Shown here piece after piece: positions 24,270 to 32,833 of a stretch of 40,710 nt of DNA. The notes beneath the pieces were generated by a model. The model searched no databases and was not told the origin of the DNA. It was given only the letters and a program-made list of their open reading frames with translations. The stretch is from Candidatus Palauibacter poriticola (GTDB taxonomy: Bacteria > Gemmatimonadota > Gemmatimonadetes > Palauibacterales > Palauibacteraceae). A program made the translations under genes and the position numbers. How positions within the stretch are numbered: position 1 is the stretch's first letter; each line of letters begins with the position of its first letter. The stretch lies in contig JAAXHJ010000056.1 in NCBI GenBank assembly GCA_012270965.1, positions 1 through 40,710 of the forward strand, read 5' to 3'.

Positions 24270-25174
24270 GGCTTTATGCCGCTCTGCGCCGATTCGGGCA
24301 TCCAGCGGCGACAGGGCTCGCCCGACGGCGTCCGGCAAGCATCGCGATCTGCATGTTGGCGGTCAGCTCGGTGGGGTCGGTTGGTGCCCAAGAAGCCGAA
24401 GTGCCCTCGGAGAGGGGGCTCGCTGCCGCCCTCCGGGAAGGATCGAAACCTGCGGCGAGCCCGGATCGGTCCGAGCCGTCCTGGCCTCGAATGATTACCA
24501 GCGGATTTCTGGATCCCAACGGATACACGCTCGCCGCGGGACGGGGCTACTTCGGCGCAAGCTACGCCGGTACCGATGTTGTAGCTCAGCTCGGCGAGGG
24601 AGATGACAGGTCGCTGCCGCTGGTCGTTCACGGAGCCTACGGCGTCACGGACCAGTTCACGCTGGGGTTTGGCGTTGGGATTTGGACCTATGACATCGAC
24701 TTGGGTCTCTTGGGGCCCGAAGCGGGCACGGAAGTATATCCCTATCTGTCGCCCAAGTTCCGCGTATTTGAATCCGGACCCTTATCCGCCAGCTTGGGAG
24801 GCCGTGCCGTTTTTGAGACTTCCGGGGCGCTCGACGGCATCCTGTTCGGGGTCTCGTCGACGATCTCCGCAGGCTTGGGTGGGCGGGCTGCTGGGCATCT
24901 TTCGCTGGGTGTTCACGGTCAGACGGGTAACATTGGCGACGCGGGCTACCTGATCGGCGTGGGCGGAGATGTTGAGTTGCCCCTGTCCACCGACGATGAA
25001 CTCGAGCTCTTCGGCGACGTCCGGGTGTTCGATCTCGAAGGGGAAAGGGCGGAGGTGTTAATCGCGGGTCTCCGGTTCCTCGGCGGCACCTTGGCCAGCG
25101 AGGTTGGGATTGCGAACTGGTTCCGGGACGGATTCGAGATTCGGCCCATTGTCAGCCTAGCGTACCGATTCTAA
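24260..25174 (+). CDS. Predicted outer-membrane beta-barrel protein of unknown function
   Basis: A 304-residue exported protein if begun at the GTG at 24260, which overlaps the Cys-rich gene. It has an N-terminal signal region (RRRPASIAICMLAVSSVGSVGAQE). The mature part alternates hydrophobic and polar residues in typical barrel strands: YFGASYAGTDVVAQLG, DQFTLGFGVGIWTYDIDLG, VYPYLSPKFRVFESG, GRAAGHLSLGVHGQTGN, and it ends in Phe (PIVSLAYRF), the usual outer-membrane assembly signal. No specific family is recognised. An internal ATG (MLAVSS) would remove the basic part of the signal, so the longer start is preferred. Confidence 0.7.
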   Translation: MFLRLYAALRRFGHPAATGLARRRPASIAICMLAVSSVGSVGAQEAEVPSERGLAAALREGSKPAASPDRSEPSWPRMITSGFLDPNGYTLAAGRGYFGASYAGTDVVAQLGEGDDRSLPLVVHGAYGVTDQFTLGFGVGIWTYDIDLGLLGPEAGTEVYPYLSPKFRVFESGPLSASLGGRAVFETSGALDGILFGVSSTISAGLGGRAAGHLSLGVHGQTGNIGDAGYLIGVGGDVELPLSTDDELELFGDVRVFDLEGERAEVLIAGLRFLGGTLASEVGIANWFRDGFEIRPIVSLAYRF

Positions 25175-25266
25175 CGGCGTACCGCATTCCGTCTCGGCAC
25201 CGCCCGCGAAGGTGGGAGCCGTGTGCCGCAATTGGATCGCTGAAGAGTGGTCAAGGAAGGTCAGCG

Positions 25267-25752
25267 ATGAGGATTGTCTGTGTGGTGCTGGGTTCAACCC
25301 TGGTGCTCGGCGGATGTTCGGCGGTTTTCGTGAACCAGCCGCCTACCGGTGAGGGGCCGTTGCCCGAGGGGGCCTGCACGACATCTCAAGCCATGCCACT
25401 TCTCGACGCCGTCGGATCGGTCGCGTACGCGGCCGCCACCGTGCTATCCGACCACGACCTTGAGGACATCGGGTTATCGTCCGGAACCGGCGCGCGTATC
25501 ACCAGTGCCGGCATGGCGGGCGGCCTTGCGTATTCCGCCTTGATCGGATTCCGGAGCACATCGAAGTGCCGAGAACGTCAACGGCTGAGCCGCCGGGAAA
25601 TCGCCGCCCACGTTCGGACGCTGGTATCGAGCACTCCCGGTTGGAGCCTTGGGGAGAGCTACGTCCTGTTGGACTGCGGGCGATGCCTCGGTGCTTCCGC
25701 CTTTCCCGTCCCGCCTTCAACGGTTGCCCCGATAGCTGCGGACGGGTGGTAG
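25267..25752 (+). CDS. Small lipoprotein of unknown function
   Basis: A 161-residue lipoprotein. The ATG at 25267 follows AAGGTCAGCG, and the signal ends in a lipobox (VVLGSTLVLGGC, Cys at residue 17). The mature part includes a Gly/Ala-rich segment (VGSVAYAAATVLSDHD; GMAGGLAYSALIGFRS), like small membrane-associated lipoproteins, and then RREIAAHVRTLV and YVLLDCGRCLG. No family is recognised. Its 3' end overlaps the convergent FAH gene by 36 bases, which is compact but common in this window. It may be co-transcribed with the barrel gene 92 bp upstream. Confidence 0.7.
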   Translation: MRIVCVVLGSTLVLGGCSAVFVNQPPTGEGPLPEGACTTSQAMPLLDAVGSVAYAAATVLSDHDLEDIGLSSGTGARITSAGMAGGLAYSALIGFRSTSKCRERQRLSRREIAAHVRTLVSSTPGWSLGESYVLLDCGRCLGASAFPVPPSTVAPIAADGW

Positions 25753-26880
25753 CCGGGCACCGGTTCCGCCGGCCGGCTCCGTCTCGGCCACGACCTCGAG
25801 CGTCAGCGTGCCGATGCCGTCGATCGAGGCGCTGACGACCTCGCCCGGCTGCAGGAATCGCGTCTCCCCGCGAACCGCGGTGCCCATGCCGACCCCGCCC
25901 GAGGTGCCGTTGTTGATCACATCCCCGGGGAACAACGTCGCGACCGAGGAACCGTACTCGATCAGCTCCCACAGCGTGTGGATCATGTCCCCCGCCGTCG
26001 CCTCCTGCATGCGCTCGTCACCCACGTCCAGCGTCTGGCGCAGCTTCTCCATCGGGTCGCCGTAGAACTCCTTCGGCACGATCCACGGACCCATGGGCGC
26101 GAACGTGTCGTGGCCCTTCCCGACGAACCAGTCGGACGTCATCGGGTTGCCGCCGGGCGGCCTCCCGCCCCGGTCGGAGACGTCGATCGTCACCGTGTAC
26201 CCGAACACATGGTCCTGGGCGTTCCGGGCGTCCACGTACTTGGCGGTGCGTCCGATCACGGCCCCTAGTTCCACCTCCCAGTCGGTGCGGTCGCGTCCGA
26301 AGGGGATCAGGATCTGATCGTCGGCTCCGATCACCGCGCCGCGCGTCGGCTTGAGGAAGAGGTAGGGCACGCCGCGGTTCTCACGCCGCTGGCGGCGGGC
26401 TTCGCGGCGCTCCTCCTCGGTGCCCGCCTCGTTGACGTGGCTGTAGAAGTTGACCGCCGCGTTCAGGATCTTTCCGGGGTACATGATGGGCGGGAGGATC
26501 CGCACGGCCTCGAGGTCGTGGACGAAGTCGGCTCTGCCGCCTCCGGACAGCCCGCCCCGGGCCACGAGGTCGTTGACGATTTCGTACAGCCGGAGCCGGA
26601 TCCCGTACTCGTAGCGGCCGATGAGGTCGATCATGTCGGCCGGCGGCGGGACGGGTGGATAGGCCGGGTTTCGCTCAAGGTCCCGGTTCGCCTCCTCGAT
26701 GTCGACGACGAGGGCGTCTCGCAGCACGACGGCGACGCGCGGAACGCCGCCGATCTCGAACGTTCCCACCTTGAAGGGTTCGGCGATCTCGATCTCCGGC
26801 CCTCCCTGGGCCGCTAGGGGAGCGGAGAACGCCAGGCCTGCGGAGAACGCCAGGGCCGCGGCCGTCAGGAGCGCCCTCAC
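25717..26880 (-). CDS. Exported fumarylacetoacetate hydrolase-family protein (copy 1)
   Basis: A 387-residue protein whose GTG start overlaps the stop of its paralogue by four bases (GTGA). It has a signal peptide (RALLTAAALAFSAGLAFSAPLAAQ), unlike the usual cytoplasmic FAH enzymes. The FAH core shows PGKILNAAVNFYSH, VPYLFLKPTRGAVIG, the metal-binding Glu pair in DWEVELGAVIGR and the Asp in GYTVTIDVSDRGGRPPGG. GTSGGVGMG and the C-terminal LQPGEVVSASIDGIGTL complete the fold. FAH-family enzymes cleave C-C bonds of beta-diketo acids or decarboxylate or hydrate related acids using Mg2+ or Ca2+. The paralogue next door shares most blocks. The true substrate is unknown, and export suggests an extracytoplasmic acid. 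Confidence 0.87.
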   Translation of the reverse strand: MRALLTAAALAFSAGLAFSAPLAAQGGPEIEIAEPFKVGTFEIGGVPRVAVVLRDALVVDIEEANRDLERNPAYPPVPPPADMIDLIGRYEYGIRLRLYEIVNDLVARGGLSGGGRADFVHDLEAVRILPPIMYPGKILNAAVNFYSHVNEAGTEEERREARRQRRENRGVPYLFLKPTRGAVIGADDQILIPFGRDRTDWEVELGAVIGRTAKYVDARNAQDHVFGYTVTIDVSDRGGRPPGGNPMTSDWFVGKGHDTFAPMGPWIVPKEFYGDPMEKLRQTLDVGDERMQEATAGDMIHTLWELIEYGSSVATLFPGDVINNGTSGGVGMGTAVRGETRFLQPGEVVSASIDGIGTLTLEVVAETEPAGGTGARLPPVRSYRGNR

Positions 26881-28052
26881 GAGCCGGGATCCCGCCTGTA
26901 GGTGCCCACGGGCGGCAAGCGGACGCCTGTTTCGCCGAGAGGCTCCGGTCCCTCCACCACGGGGAGTTGGATCGTGCCGATCCCGTCGATCGTTGCCGTG
27001 ACGACGTCGCCCGGCTGCAGGAATCGCGCCTCGCCCATGCCGACTCCGCCGGAGGTGCCGAGGTTGATCACGTCGCCCGGGAACAGCGTCAGGATTGAGG
27101 ACGCGTATTCGATCAACTCCCACAGCGAGTGGATCATGTCTCCCGCCGTCGCCTCCTGCATGCGCTCTCCGCCGACGTCCAGCGTCTGGCGCAGCTGCTC
27201 CATGGGATCGCCGTAGAACTCCTTGGGGACGATCCAGGGGCCCATCGGCGCGAAGGTGTCGTGTCCCTTCTCGACCAGCCAGTCCGAGGCCGTGGGGTTG
27301 CCGCCCGGAGGACGCCCGCCGCGGTCGGACACGTCGATCGTCACGGTGTACCCGAACACGGTCTCCTGGGCATCCTCGGAGGCGACGTACTTTGCGGCCC
27401 GCCCCATGACGACACCCAGCTCCACCTCCCAGTCGATCTGGGTCCGGCCGTGTGGAATCACGATCCGCTCGCTGCCCCCGACCACGGCGCCGCGCGAGGG
27501 CTTGAGGTAGAGGTAGGGCACGCCCCGGTTCTCTCGGCGCTGGCGGACCGCTTCCTCCCTCTCCCCCTCGGGCGCGTCCGCGGCGACGCGGCTGTAGAAG
27601 TTGCTCGCCGCGTTCAGGATCTTGCCCGGATACGTGATGGGCGGGAGGATCCGGACCTCCTCGACATCGTAGACGTAGTCCGCGCGAGTGGGGCCGGAGA
27701 GCCGCTGATAGGCCACCGTCTCGTTGACGATCTCGTACAGGCGCCGCTGGACGCCGTACTCGTAGCGGCCGATGAGGTCGAGCATGTCCGTCGGTGCCGG
27801 TATCCTCGGATACGCACGGTTCCGCTCGAGTACTTCGTTCGCCAGCTCGATGTCGACGACGAAGGCGTCGCGCAGCACGAGCCCGACGCGCGGAACGTCT
27901 CTGATCGCGAACGTCCCCACCTTGAACGGTTCCACGAGGACGATGCCCGCGACGTCCTGGGCGGCGAGGGAGACCGCGGAGAAGAGGGCCGCGACCATGC
28001 CAAGCGGAAGGGCCCGTGCGGTCGAAGTTCGTCTGAGCAGCGCTGTTCTCAT
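26877..28052 (-). CDS. Exported fumarylacetoacetate hydrolase-family protein (copy 2)
   Basis: A 391-residue paralogue of the following gene, with the ATG at 28052. The signal peptide is MRTALLRRTSTARALPLGMV continuing to AALFSAVSLAAQ. Matching FAH blocks are PGKILNAASNFYSR, VPYLYLKPSRGAVVG, DWEVELGVVMGR and GYTVTIDVSDRGGRPPGG. The two differ most in the signal peptide and at the C-terminus. The metal-binding acids are intact in both copies, so neither is an obvious pseudogene. The tandem arrangement and overlapping stop/start point to a local duplication kept under coupled expression. It follows the M19 dipeptidase by 32 bases. Confidence 0.87.
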   Translation of the reverse strand: MRTALLRRTSTARALPLGMVAALFSAVSLAAQDVAGIVLVEPFKVGTFAIRDVPRVGLVLRDAFVVDIELANEVLERNRAYPRIPAPTDMLDLIGRYEYGVQRRLYEIVNETVAYQRLSGPTRADYVYDVEEVRILPPITYPGKILNAASNFYSRVAADAPEGEREEAVRQRRENRGVPYLYLKPSRGAVVGGSERIVIPHGRTQIDWEVELGVVMGRAAKYVASEDAQETVFGYTVTIDVSDRGGRPPGGNPTASDWLVEKGHDTFAPMGPWIVPKEFYGDPMEQLRQTLDVGGERMQEATAGDMIHSLWELIEYASSILTLFPGDVINLGTSGGVGMGEARFLQPGDVVTATIDGIGTIQLPVVEGPEPLGETGVRLPPVGTYRRDPGS

Positions 28053-28084
28053 GGATCTTTCCTCTCGGTTGGGGACGGTCGGAC

Positions 28085-29281
28085 TCAGGGCACCAGCCCG
28101 TCCAGTTGTTCGATCGTGGCCATGGATGGATCGCGTTCGGCTTGGAGCCGGCGCGCGGTCGCTTCGGCGGCCCGCATTACCCGAAGCAGGTTGTCGGCCG
28201 CGAGTGCCCGAAGTTCGGATTCGGTCCACCCGCGACGGGAGAGTTCGGCGAACAGGGCGGGGTACGTCGACACGTCCTCCAGCCCGACCGGCCCCCGGTC
28301 GATGCCGTCGTAGTCGCCCCCGATCGCGACGTGGTCGATGCCCGCCACGTCGCGGATGTGCTCGATATGCGCCACCACATCGGCCATCGTGGCGCGCGGA
28401 CGTCCCTCCGATGGGCCGAAGTAGTTGGCGACCTCCTGGTTCACGAAGGACTCGACGAAGGTGACCATGACCACGCCGCCGTTCTCCGGCAGCCGGCGCA
28501 ACACCTCGTCCGGCACGTTGCGCGGGTGGTCGGTCACGGCCCGCGCGGAGGAATGCGAGAAGATGACGGGCGCCTCGGCCACGTCGAGGGCGTCGTGCAT
28601 GCTCCCCGGAGACACGTGCGAGATATCGACCAGCATGCCCAGCCAGTTCATCTCGCGCACGACCTCCTCGCCGAAGGCGGAGAGACCCCCGAGTTCGGGC
28701 AGCTCGCAGCACGAGTCGGCCCAGGGGAGGTTGGCGCTGTGCGTGAGCGTCATGTACCGGACGCCGAGCGCGTAGAAGGCCCGCAGCGCGCCGAGCGAGT
28801 TCTCGATCGCGTGGCCTCCCTCCATGCCAAGCATCGAGGCGACCTTGCCGCGGTGGAACTGGTCCATCACATCGGCGGCGGTGAGCGCGAGCCCCAGATC
28901 CTCGCGGTGATCGGAGATGATTTGGAGCGCGATGTCGATCTGCTCCAACTGCATGCGCGCGCCGCCGCCGTCCTCCATGACCGAGGCGGGGACGTAGACG
29001 GACCAGAACTGGGCCCCGACGCCGCCGGCCCGGAGGCGGGCGAGATCGGTGTGTCCCGGCGTCGGGCGCGAGATGTCGTAGGCGCGGACATCGCCGGGCG
29101 CGTCCGCGTTCCGGATCGCCCAGGGTAGATCGTTGTGTCCGTCGAACAGGGGGACGCTCGACAGCACGCGCTTCGCGATCTCGACATGTTCGTCCTGTGC
29201 GTGCGCATCGGCGACCCCGAGCCCGAGGATGAGCGCCGATAGAACCGCCATCGCCGGCGTCCGGGTGAGAATTCGCATCAT
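28085..29281 (-). CDS. Membrane dipeptidase (M19, renal dipeptidase-like), exported
   Basis: A 398-residue exported Zn dipeptidase. Two ATG codons lie in tandem (29281 and 29278). The signal peptide is RILTRTPAMAVLSALILGLG followed by VADAHAQ. The family metal site is visible: FDGHNDLPW (HxD), MLGMEGGHAIENS (bridging Glu), VDISHVS and FSHSSARA (later His ligands) and GGDYDGIDR (Asp). M19 enzymes hydrolyse dipeptides, including those with a D-residue at the C-terminal position. A periplasmic role in peptide scavenging or cell-wall peptide turnover fits. It leads the - strand operon with the two exported FAH proteins. It is divergent from pxpA, the first 5-oxoprolinase gene. Confidence 0.92.
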   Translation of the reverse strand: MMRILTRTPAMAVLSALILGLGVADAHAQDEHVEIAKRVLSSVPLFDGHNDLPWAIRNADAPGDVRAYDISRPTPGHTDLARLRAGGVGAQFWSVYVPASVMEDGGGARMQLEQIDIALQIISDHREDLGLALTAADVMDQFHRGKVASMLGMEGGHAIENSLGALRAFYALGVRYMTLTHSANLPWADSCCELPELGGLSAFGEEVVREMNWLGMLVDISHVSPGSMHDALDVAEAPVIFSHSSARAVTDHPRNVPDEVLRRLPENGGVVMVTFVESFVNQEVANYFGPSEGRPRATMADVVAHIEHIRDVAGIDHVAIGGDYDGIDRGPVGLEDVSTYPALFAELSRRGWTESELRALAADNLLRVMRAAEATARRLQAERDPSMATIEQLDGLVP

Positions 29282-29457
29282 TTCGCACCGACTCCCGTTG
29301 ACGGACGCAGTGGTCAAATGACCCACAATGGATTCTCGCGTGGCGGACGGCGCGCCGCCAGCCGTGCCGCCTCGCGTCCGGTGCCCGGTGCCCGTCCCGG
29401 GCGGCGTCGCGGTGGTAAGCAGGTGCGGACGCCCTTCGCGTACGGGTATCTTCCCGC

Positions 29458-30189
29458 ATGCTGATCAACTGCGACATGGGGGAGAGCTACGGGCCGTGGG
29501 AGAAGGGGACCGACGAAGCGGTGATGCCGCTGATCGACCAGGCCAACATCGCCTGCGGCGGCCATGCCGGGGATCCCGACACGATGGCCCGGACGCTCGA
29601 GCTGGCGGCCGAGTACGGGGTGCAGGCGGGGGCGCACCCGGGCTACCCCGACCGGCGCAACTTCGGGCGCCTACGGCTGGACTGGCCGCTCGACTCGCTG
29701 GTGCTCGAGATCCAGGCGCAGATCGGGGCGCTCCGGGGCGTGGCGTCGGCGCTGGGCGTCCGGCTGCGGCACGTGAAGCCCCACGGAGCGCTGTACCTCG
29801 CCATGATGAGGGATAACCGGCTCCTCGCGCGGCTGGCGGAGGGCGTGGCCGCCCTGGATCCGTCGCTCTGCTTCGTGCTGCAGGCGACGCCGGAGCGCGA
29901 GCGGCACGCGGCGATGCTGGCGCACACGGAGCTGACGCTCGCCTTCGAGGCCTTCGCGGATCGCGCCTACGCGCCGGACGGGCGTCTGCAGGCGCGCGGG
30001 ACCGACGGGGCCGTCCTCTCCGAGGCGGACGCCGTGGCCGACCACGTGGCGAACCTCCTCGACGGATTCGTGGAGACGCCCGAGGGTCCCCTGCCCGTGG
30101 TAGCCGAAACGCTCTGCGTTCACGGCGACAACCCTTCCGCTACGGTGGTGCTCCGCCGCATCCGCGAACTCGTGCCGCGACAGAAGTAG
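29458..30189 (+). CDS. pxpA: 5-oxoprolinase subunit A (LamB/YcsF family)
   Basis: The first subunit of the ATP-dependent 5-oxoprolinase PxpABC, which opens pyroglutamate to glutamate in the cytoplasm. It is 243 residues long, close to the family length, starting LINCDMGESYG with the family signature. Other conserved blocks are ANIACGGHAGDPDTM, GVQAGAHPGYPDRRNFGR, VRHVKPHGALY-like (LRHVKPHGALYLAMMRD) and ETLCVHGDNPSATVVL. Its stop is separated from pxpB by only 7 bases. PxpA is the part that performs ring opening of the phosphorylated intermediate. The cluster order A, B, C is standard, so function is well supported. Confidence 0.95.
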   Translation: MLINCDMGESYGPWEKGTDEAVMPLIDQANIACGGHAGDPDTMARTLELAAEYGVQAGAHPGYPDRRNFGRLRLDWPLDSLVLEIQAQIGALRGVASALGVRLRHVKPHGALYLAMMRDNRLLARLAEGVAALDPSLCFVLQATPERERHAAMLAHTELTLAFEAFADRAYAPDGRLQARGTDGAVLSEADAVADHVANLLDGFVETPEGPLPVVAETLCVHGDNPSATVVLRRIRELVPRQK

Positions 30190-30196
30190 ATAGCCG

Positions 30197-30871
30197 GTGA
30201 TCACTTTCCCGGGGCCGGTGAGCGTCTTGGTCGCTCTTCCGGTGGCGCCCGACCGGGACGGCATCGCCCGCGTTCTCCGTCTCGAACGCGTCGCGCGCGA
30301 GACGTTGCCGGACCTCCGCACGACGATTCCGGCCTTCAACCGGCTCCTCGTCGAGGGCTCGCCCCACAGTTGGAACGCGACGGATGTCGAGTCCAAGCTG
30401 GCCGCCGCCGCCGAGGAGTGCCTCGCGGAGACGCCTCGGATCGACGCCGGAGACCCCGTCTCGCTGCCGGTGTGCTACGACCCGGAACTCGCACCCGACC
30501 TTGAGGCCGTAGCGGCGAACGCGGGGGTGGGGGTGGCGGACGTGGCGCGGCTGCACAGCGGTACGACGTACGCCGTACTCGCGACCGGGTTCGCGCCGGG
30601 GTTCGCATACATGGGTGACGTGGACGCGCGGATCGCCATGCCGCGTCTCGCGACGCCTCGCCCGCGCGTCGAACCGGGGTCGGTAGGAATCGCGGACCGG
30701 CGCACCGGCATCTATCCGGCGGCGGGGCCGGGCGGGTGGCGTCTGATCGGCCGCGTGCCCGCGGCGCTCTTCGCCGATGCCGCCGAGCGGATCGCGCGCT
30801 TTCGGCCGGGCGGCTCGGTCCAGTTCCGTCCGATCGGGAGGGAAGAGTACGACGCCGCGGACGGCGGATGA
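30197..30871 (+). CDS. pxpB: 5-oxoprolinase subunit B (KipI-like)
   Basis: The second subunit of PxpABC, 224 residues from the GTG at 30197. Conserved family blocks include SLPVCYDPELAPDLEAVAAN, LHSGTTYAVLATGFAPGFAYMGDVD, PRPRVEPGSVGIADRRTGIYP and GPGGWRLIGRVP. The N-terminal third is more divergent than usual; the customary GDxAxLVEF start is not recognisable, so the exact start is uncertain. PxpB and PxpC form the ATP-dependent kinase-like part that activates 5-oxoproline. In Bacillus the homologue KipI also inhibits a sporulation kinase. The stop overlaps the pxpC start (ATGA). Confidence 0.93.
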   Translation: MITFPGPVSVLVALPVAPDRDGIARVLRLERVARETLPDLRTTIPAFNRLLVEGSPHSWNATDVESKLAAAAEECLAETPRIDAGDPVSLPVCYDPELAPDLEAVAANAGVGVADVARLHSGTTYAVLATGFAPGFAYMGDVDARIAMPRLATPRPRVEPGSVGIADRRTGIYPAAGPGGWRLIGRVPAALFADAAERIARFRPGGSVQFRPIGREEYDAADGG

Positions 30872-31803
30872 GCCCGCACGGCGTCGTGGAACGCCCCGGC
30901 CCGTTCTGCACGATCCAGGATCTGGGCCGGCGGACCGGCCGCCGCGCCGGACTCGCTCCCGGAGGCGCGATGGATCAGCGCGCGTACCTCTGGGCCAACC
31001 GCCTCCTCGGTAACGACCCGGCGGCGGCCGCACTCGAGGTCACCCTGGGCGGCTTCGCCCTGCGCTTCGCCGTCGAGACGGCCGTGGCGCTGACGGGGGC
31101 GGACTGCGCCGCCACGCTCGACGGCGTCGAAACGGGCACCTGGCGCACCGTCCGGGCACGGCCGGGCCAGATGCTCCGGCTCGGCTACAGTGCGACCGGC
31201 ATGCGCGCCTTCGTCGCCTTCCCCGGCGGACTCGATGTCCCCACCGCGTTCGGCTCCGCGTCGGCCGTCGTGCGCGACGGATTGCCGAGGCTGCTCGGCC
31301 GGCCCCTGCGCCCGGGGGAACCCCTCCGCTGGGGCGAACCCGAACGCGCGGTTCCGGTGCGGCGGGTGCCTTACGATCTCGTCCCGCCCGAGACGGCCTC
31401 GCTGGCGCTGCCGCTGATGGTCGGCTACGAGTGGGCCGAATTCTCGGACGCCGACCGGGAGCGCGTGTTCGATGCGGAATGGACCGTCGACCCGGCGAGC
31501 GACAGAACCGCGGGCCGACTGGCCGGCCCCGCCCTGAGTTCGGGTCCGCGCGTCCTCGACTCGACGCCCCTCGTGGACGGGACCGTTCAGGTCACGGGCG
31601 ATGGCCTGCCGCTCGTCTTCATGCGGGACCGCCCCACGATCGGCGGCTACGCGAAGCTCGGCTCCGTGGACCCGGTCGCGCTCGACGCCTTGGCGCAGGC
31701 CCGGCCCGGCACGCCCATCCGTTTCGTCCGCGCCGACCCCGCCGCCCTCCGCCGCAACCTCGCCCGCCGCGAACGCTTCTTCGCGATCCGCAACAACCCG
31801 TAG
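30868..31803 (+). CDS. pxpC: 5-oxoprolinase subunit C (KipA-like, biotin-dependent-carboxyltransferase fold)
   Basis: The third subunit of PxpABC, 311 residues. The start ATG at 30868 overlaps the pxpB stop. Family blocks are GPFCTIQDLGRRTGRRAGLAPGGAMD, WANRLLGNDPAAAALEVTLGG, GMRAFVAFPGGLDVP, FGSASAVVRDG and the C-terminal RDRPTIGGYAKLGSVDPVALD. It completes an intact three-gene cluster for reclaiming pyroglutamate, which forms spontaneously from glutamine and from N-terminal Gln of peptides. The nearby exported dipeptidase on the other strand could supply peptides, though this link is inferred. Confidence 0.94.
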   Translation: MSPHGVVERPGPFCTIQDLGRRTGRRAGLAPGGAMDQRAYLWANRLLGNDPAAAALEVTLGGFALRFAVETAVALTGADCAATLDGVETGTWRTVRARPGQMLRLGYSATGMRAFVAFPGGLDVPTAFGSASAVVRDGLPRLLGRPLRPGEPLRWGEPERAVPVRRVPYDLVPPETASLALPLMVGYEWAEFSDADRERVFDAEWTVDPASDRTAGRLAGPALSSGPRVLDSTPLVDGTVQVTGDGLPLVFMRDRPTIGGYAKLGSVDPVALDALAQARPGTPIRFVRADPAALRRNLARRERFFAIRNNP

Positions 31804-32065
31804 CCGAGCTTGCCGCCACGAGTGAGATCCCCAACAGGACCCCCCAATAGACCCCAATAAGACCCCGGGGGCTCATGAGGGTCTCATTCATCCTGGACAG
31901 GCTAGGACGCACGTCTCCACCGCGCCGCCGGACCGCGACCCGTGGACACTGCCAGCCCGGATAATGCCGCGCCGGTAGAACGGGCGGGCAATCAGCGGGT
32001 TTGAAGATTGAACTCCAGGGGCCCAAGGAGGGTAGGTCGTTGGCACGCGACGCCGACCCGACGCA
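31804..32065. other. Intergenic region between pxpC and the dprA remnant
   Basis: No gene is supported. Near 31829-31877 short near-repeats of AATA(A)GACCCC occur, and GACCCCGGGGGCTCATGAGGG around 31860 is partly self-complementary. A transcription terminator for pxpABC could lie here but no clear hairpin with T-run is visible. Confidence 0.4.
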
Positions 32066-32664
32066 GCGGGTGGGGAGATCGTCGAGAACCAGCGGAAGCG
32101 TCCCCGCATCGAATCCGAACGCTCCGTAGCGCAGCACTTCGTCGGCCCACGCCGGCGACTGCCCTCGCAGGAACCGCTTGGGGAAGAGCACGGGCCGCCC
32201 AAGCCTGATCGCCTCCCAGCCCTGATGCCTCGTCCCGCTAGTGGCGGTTGCCTCCACGATCAGCGTGGCATCCGAGAGGAGGGCCATCATCTTGTTTCGC
32301 AGGGGGAAGTTCGACCGCGTACTGGTCCAAGGAGGTGCCCAAGATGGCCACCGTCCCGCCACCATGCGTCATGGCCGTCTCGGGAGCCACGGTGTCGATC
32401 CCCAAGGCGAGCCCGCTCACCACCGTGACGCCGTGCGAAACCAGCATCTCGCGAGTCCGCCGGGCCAATTCCAGCTCCTAGGACGACGCCCGCCGGGATC
32501 CCACCACGACGATGCGAGGGCCGCCCCCCCCCCAGCAGCGACGCATCGCCCCGCAGGAAGAGCTTGCGCGGAGCGGCCTTCAACTCGAACTCGTTGAGAG
32601 GCCCGAGCAGGTCTTCGGGCGTCACGGTCACCGGTTGCCTCACTGTCGCAGCTCCCACGTTCAA
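32066..32664 (-). pseudogene. Decayed DprA/Smf-like DNA-processing protein gene
   Basis: Three - strand frames together spell a DprA-like Rossmann protein. The N-terminal piece (VTPEDLLGPLNEFELKAAPR, then GDASLLGGG) ends at a G10 tract (C at 32524-32533). The next frame carries PRIVVVGSRRASS, a TAG stop, then ARRTREMLVSHGVTVVSGLA and LGIDTVAPETAMTHGGGTVA up to LGTSLDQYAV. After a jump near 32312 a third frame gives FPLRNKMMALLSDATLIVEA, TSGTRHQGWEAIRLGRPVLF and DDLPTR. Compared with family members the expected stretch between the second and third pieces is missing, so about 30-40 residues were deleted. With a frameshift, a stop and a deletion, the gene is dead. DprA loads RecA onto incoming DNA in transformation, and short DprA-like proteins also occur in mobile elements. 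Confidence 0.85.
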
Positions 32665-32833
32665 GCTACGTCATCGCTCAACTCGTCATGGCAACATCCT
32701 GATCACGCCCCGAACGGACGAGGACGGGGCAAGCGCGAGCACTTGGAGAAGGATCGAGCTGACGCGAGAAGGCGAGGCGTTGGCGAGTGCGTATGTTGCG
32801 AGCGTCGACACCCGCAGCTGATGGAGCTTGGGA
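32665..32833 (+). other. Short intergenic region before the small helical protein
   Basis: A + strand open stretch up to 32821 ends in RRIELTREGEALASAYVAS, which vaguely resembles the C-terminal tail of a winged-helix regulator. It has no start or DNA-binding part, so it is not called as a gene. Confidence 0.25.

Noticed and set aside
32564..32821. A + strand 85-codon frame with a winged-helix-like tail
   Set aside because: Only the last 20 residues look protein-like. The first part overlaps the dprA remnant in antisense and no DNA-binding helix is present.
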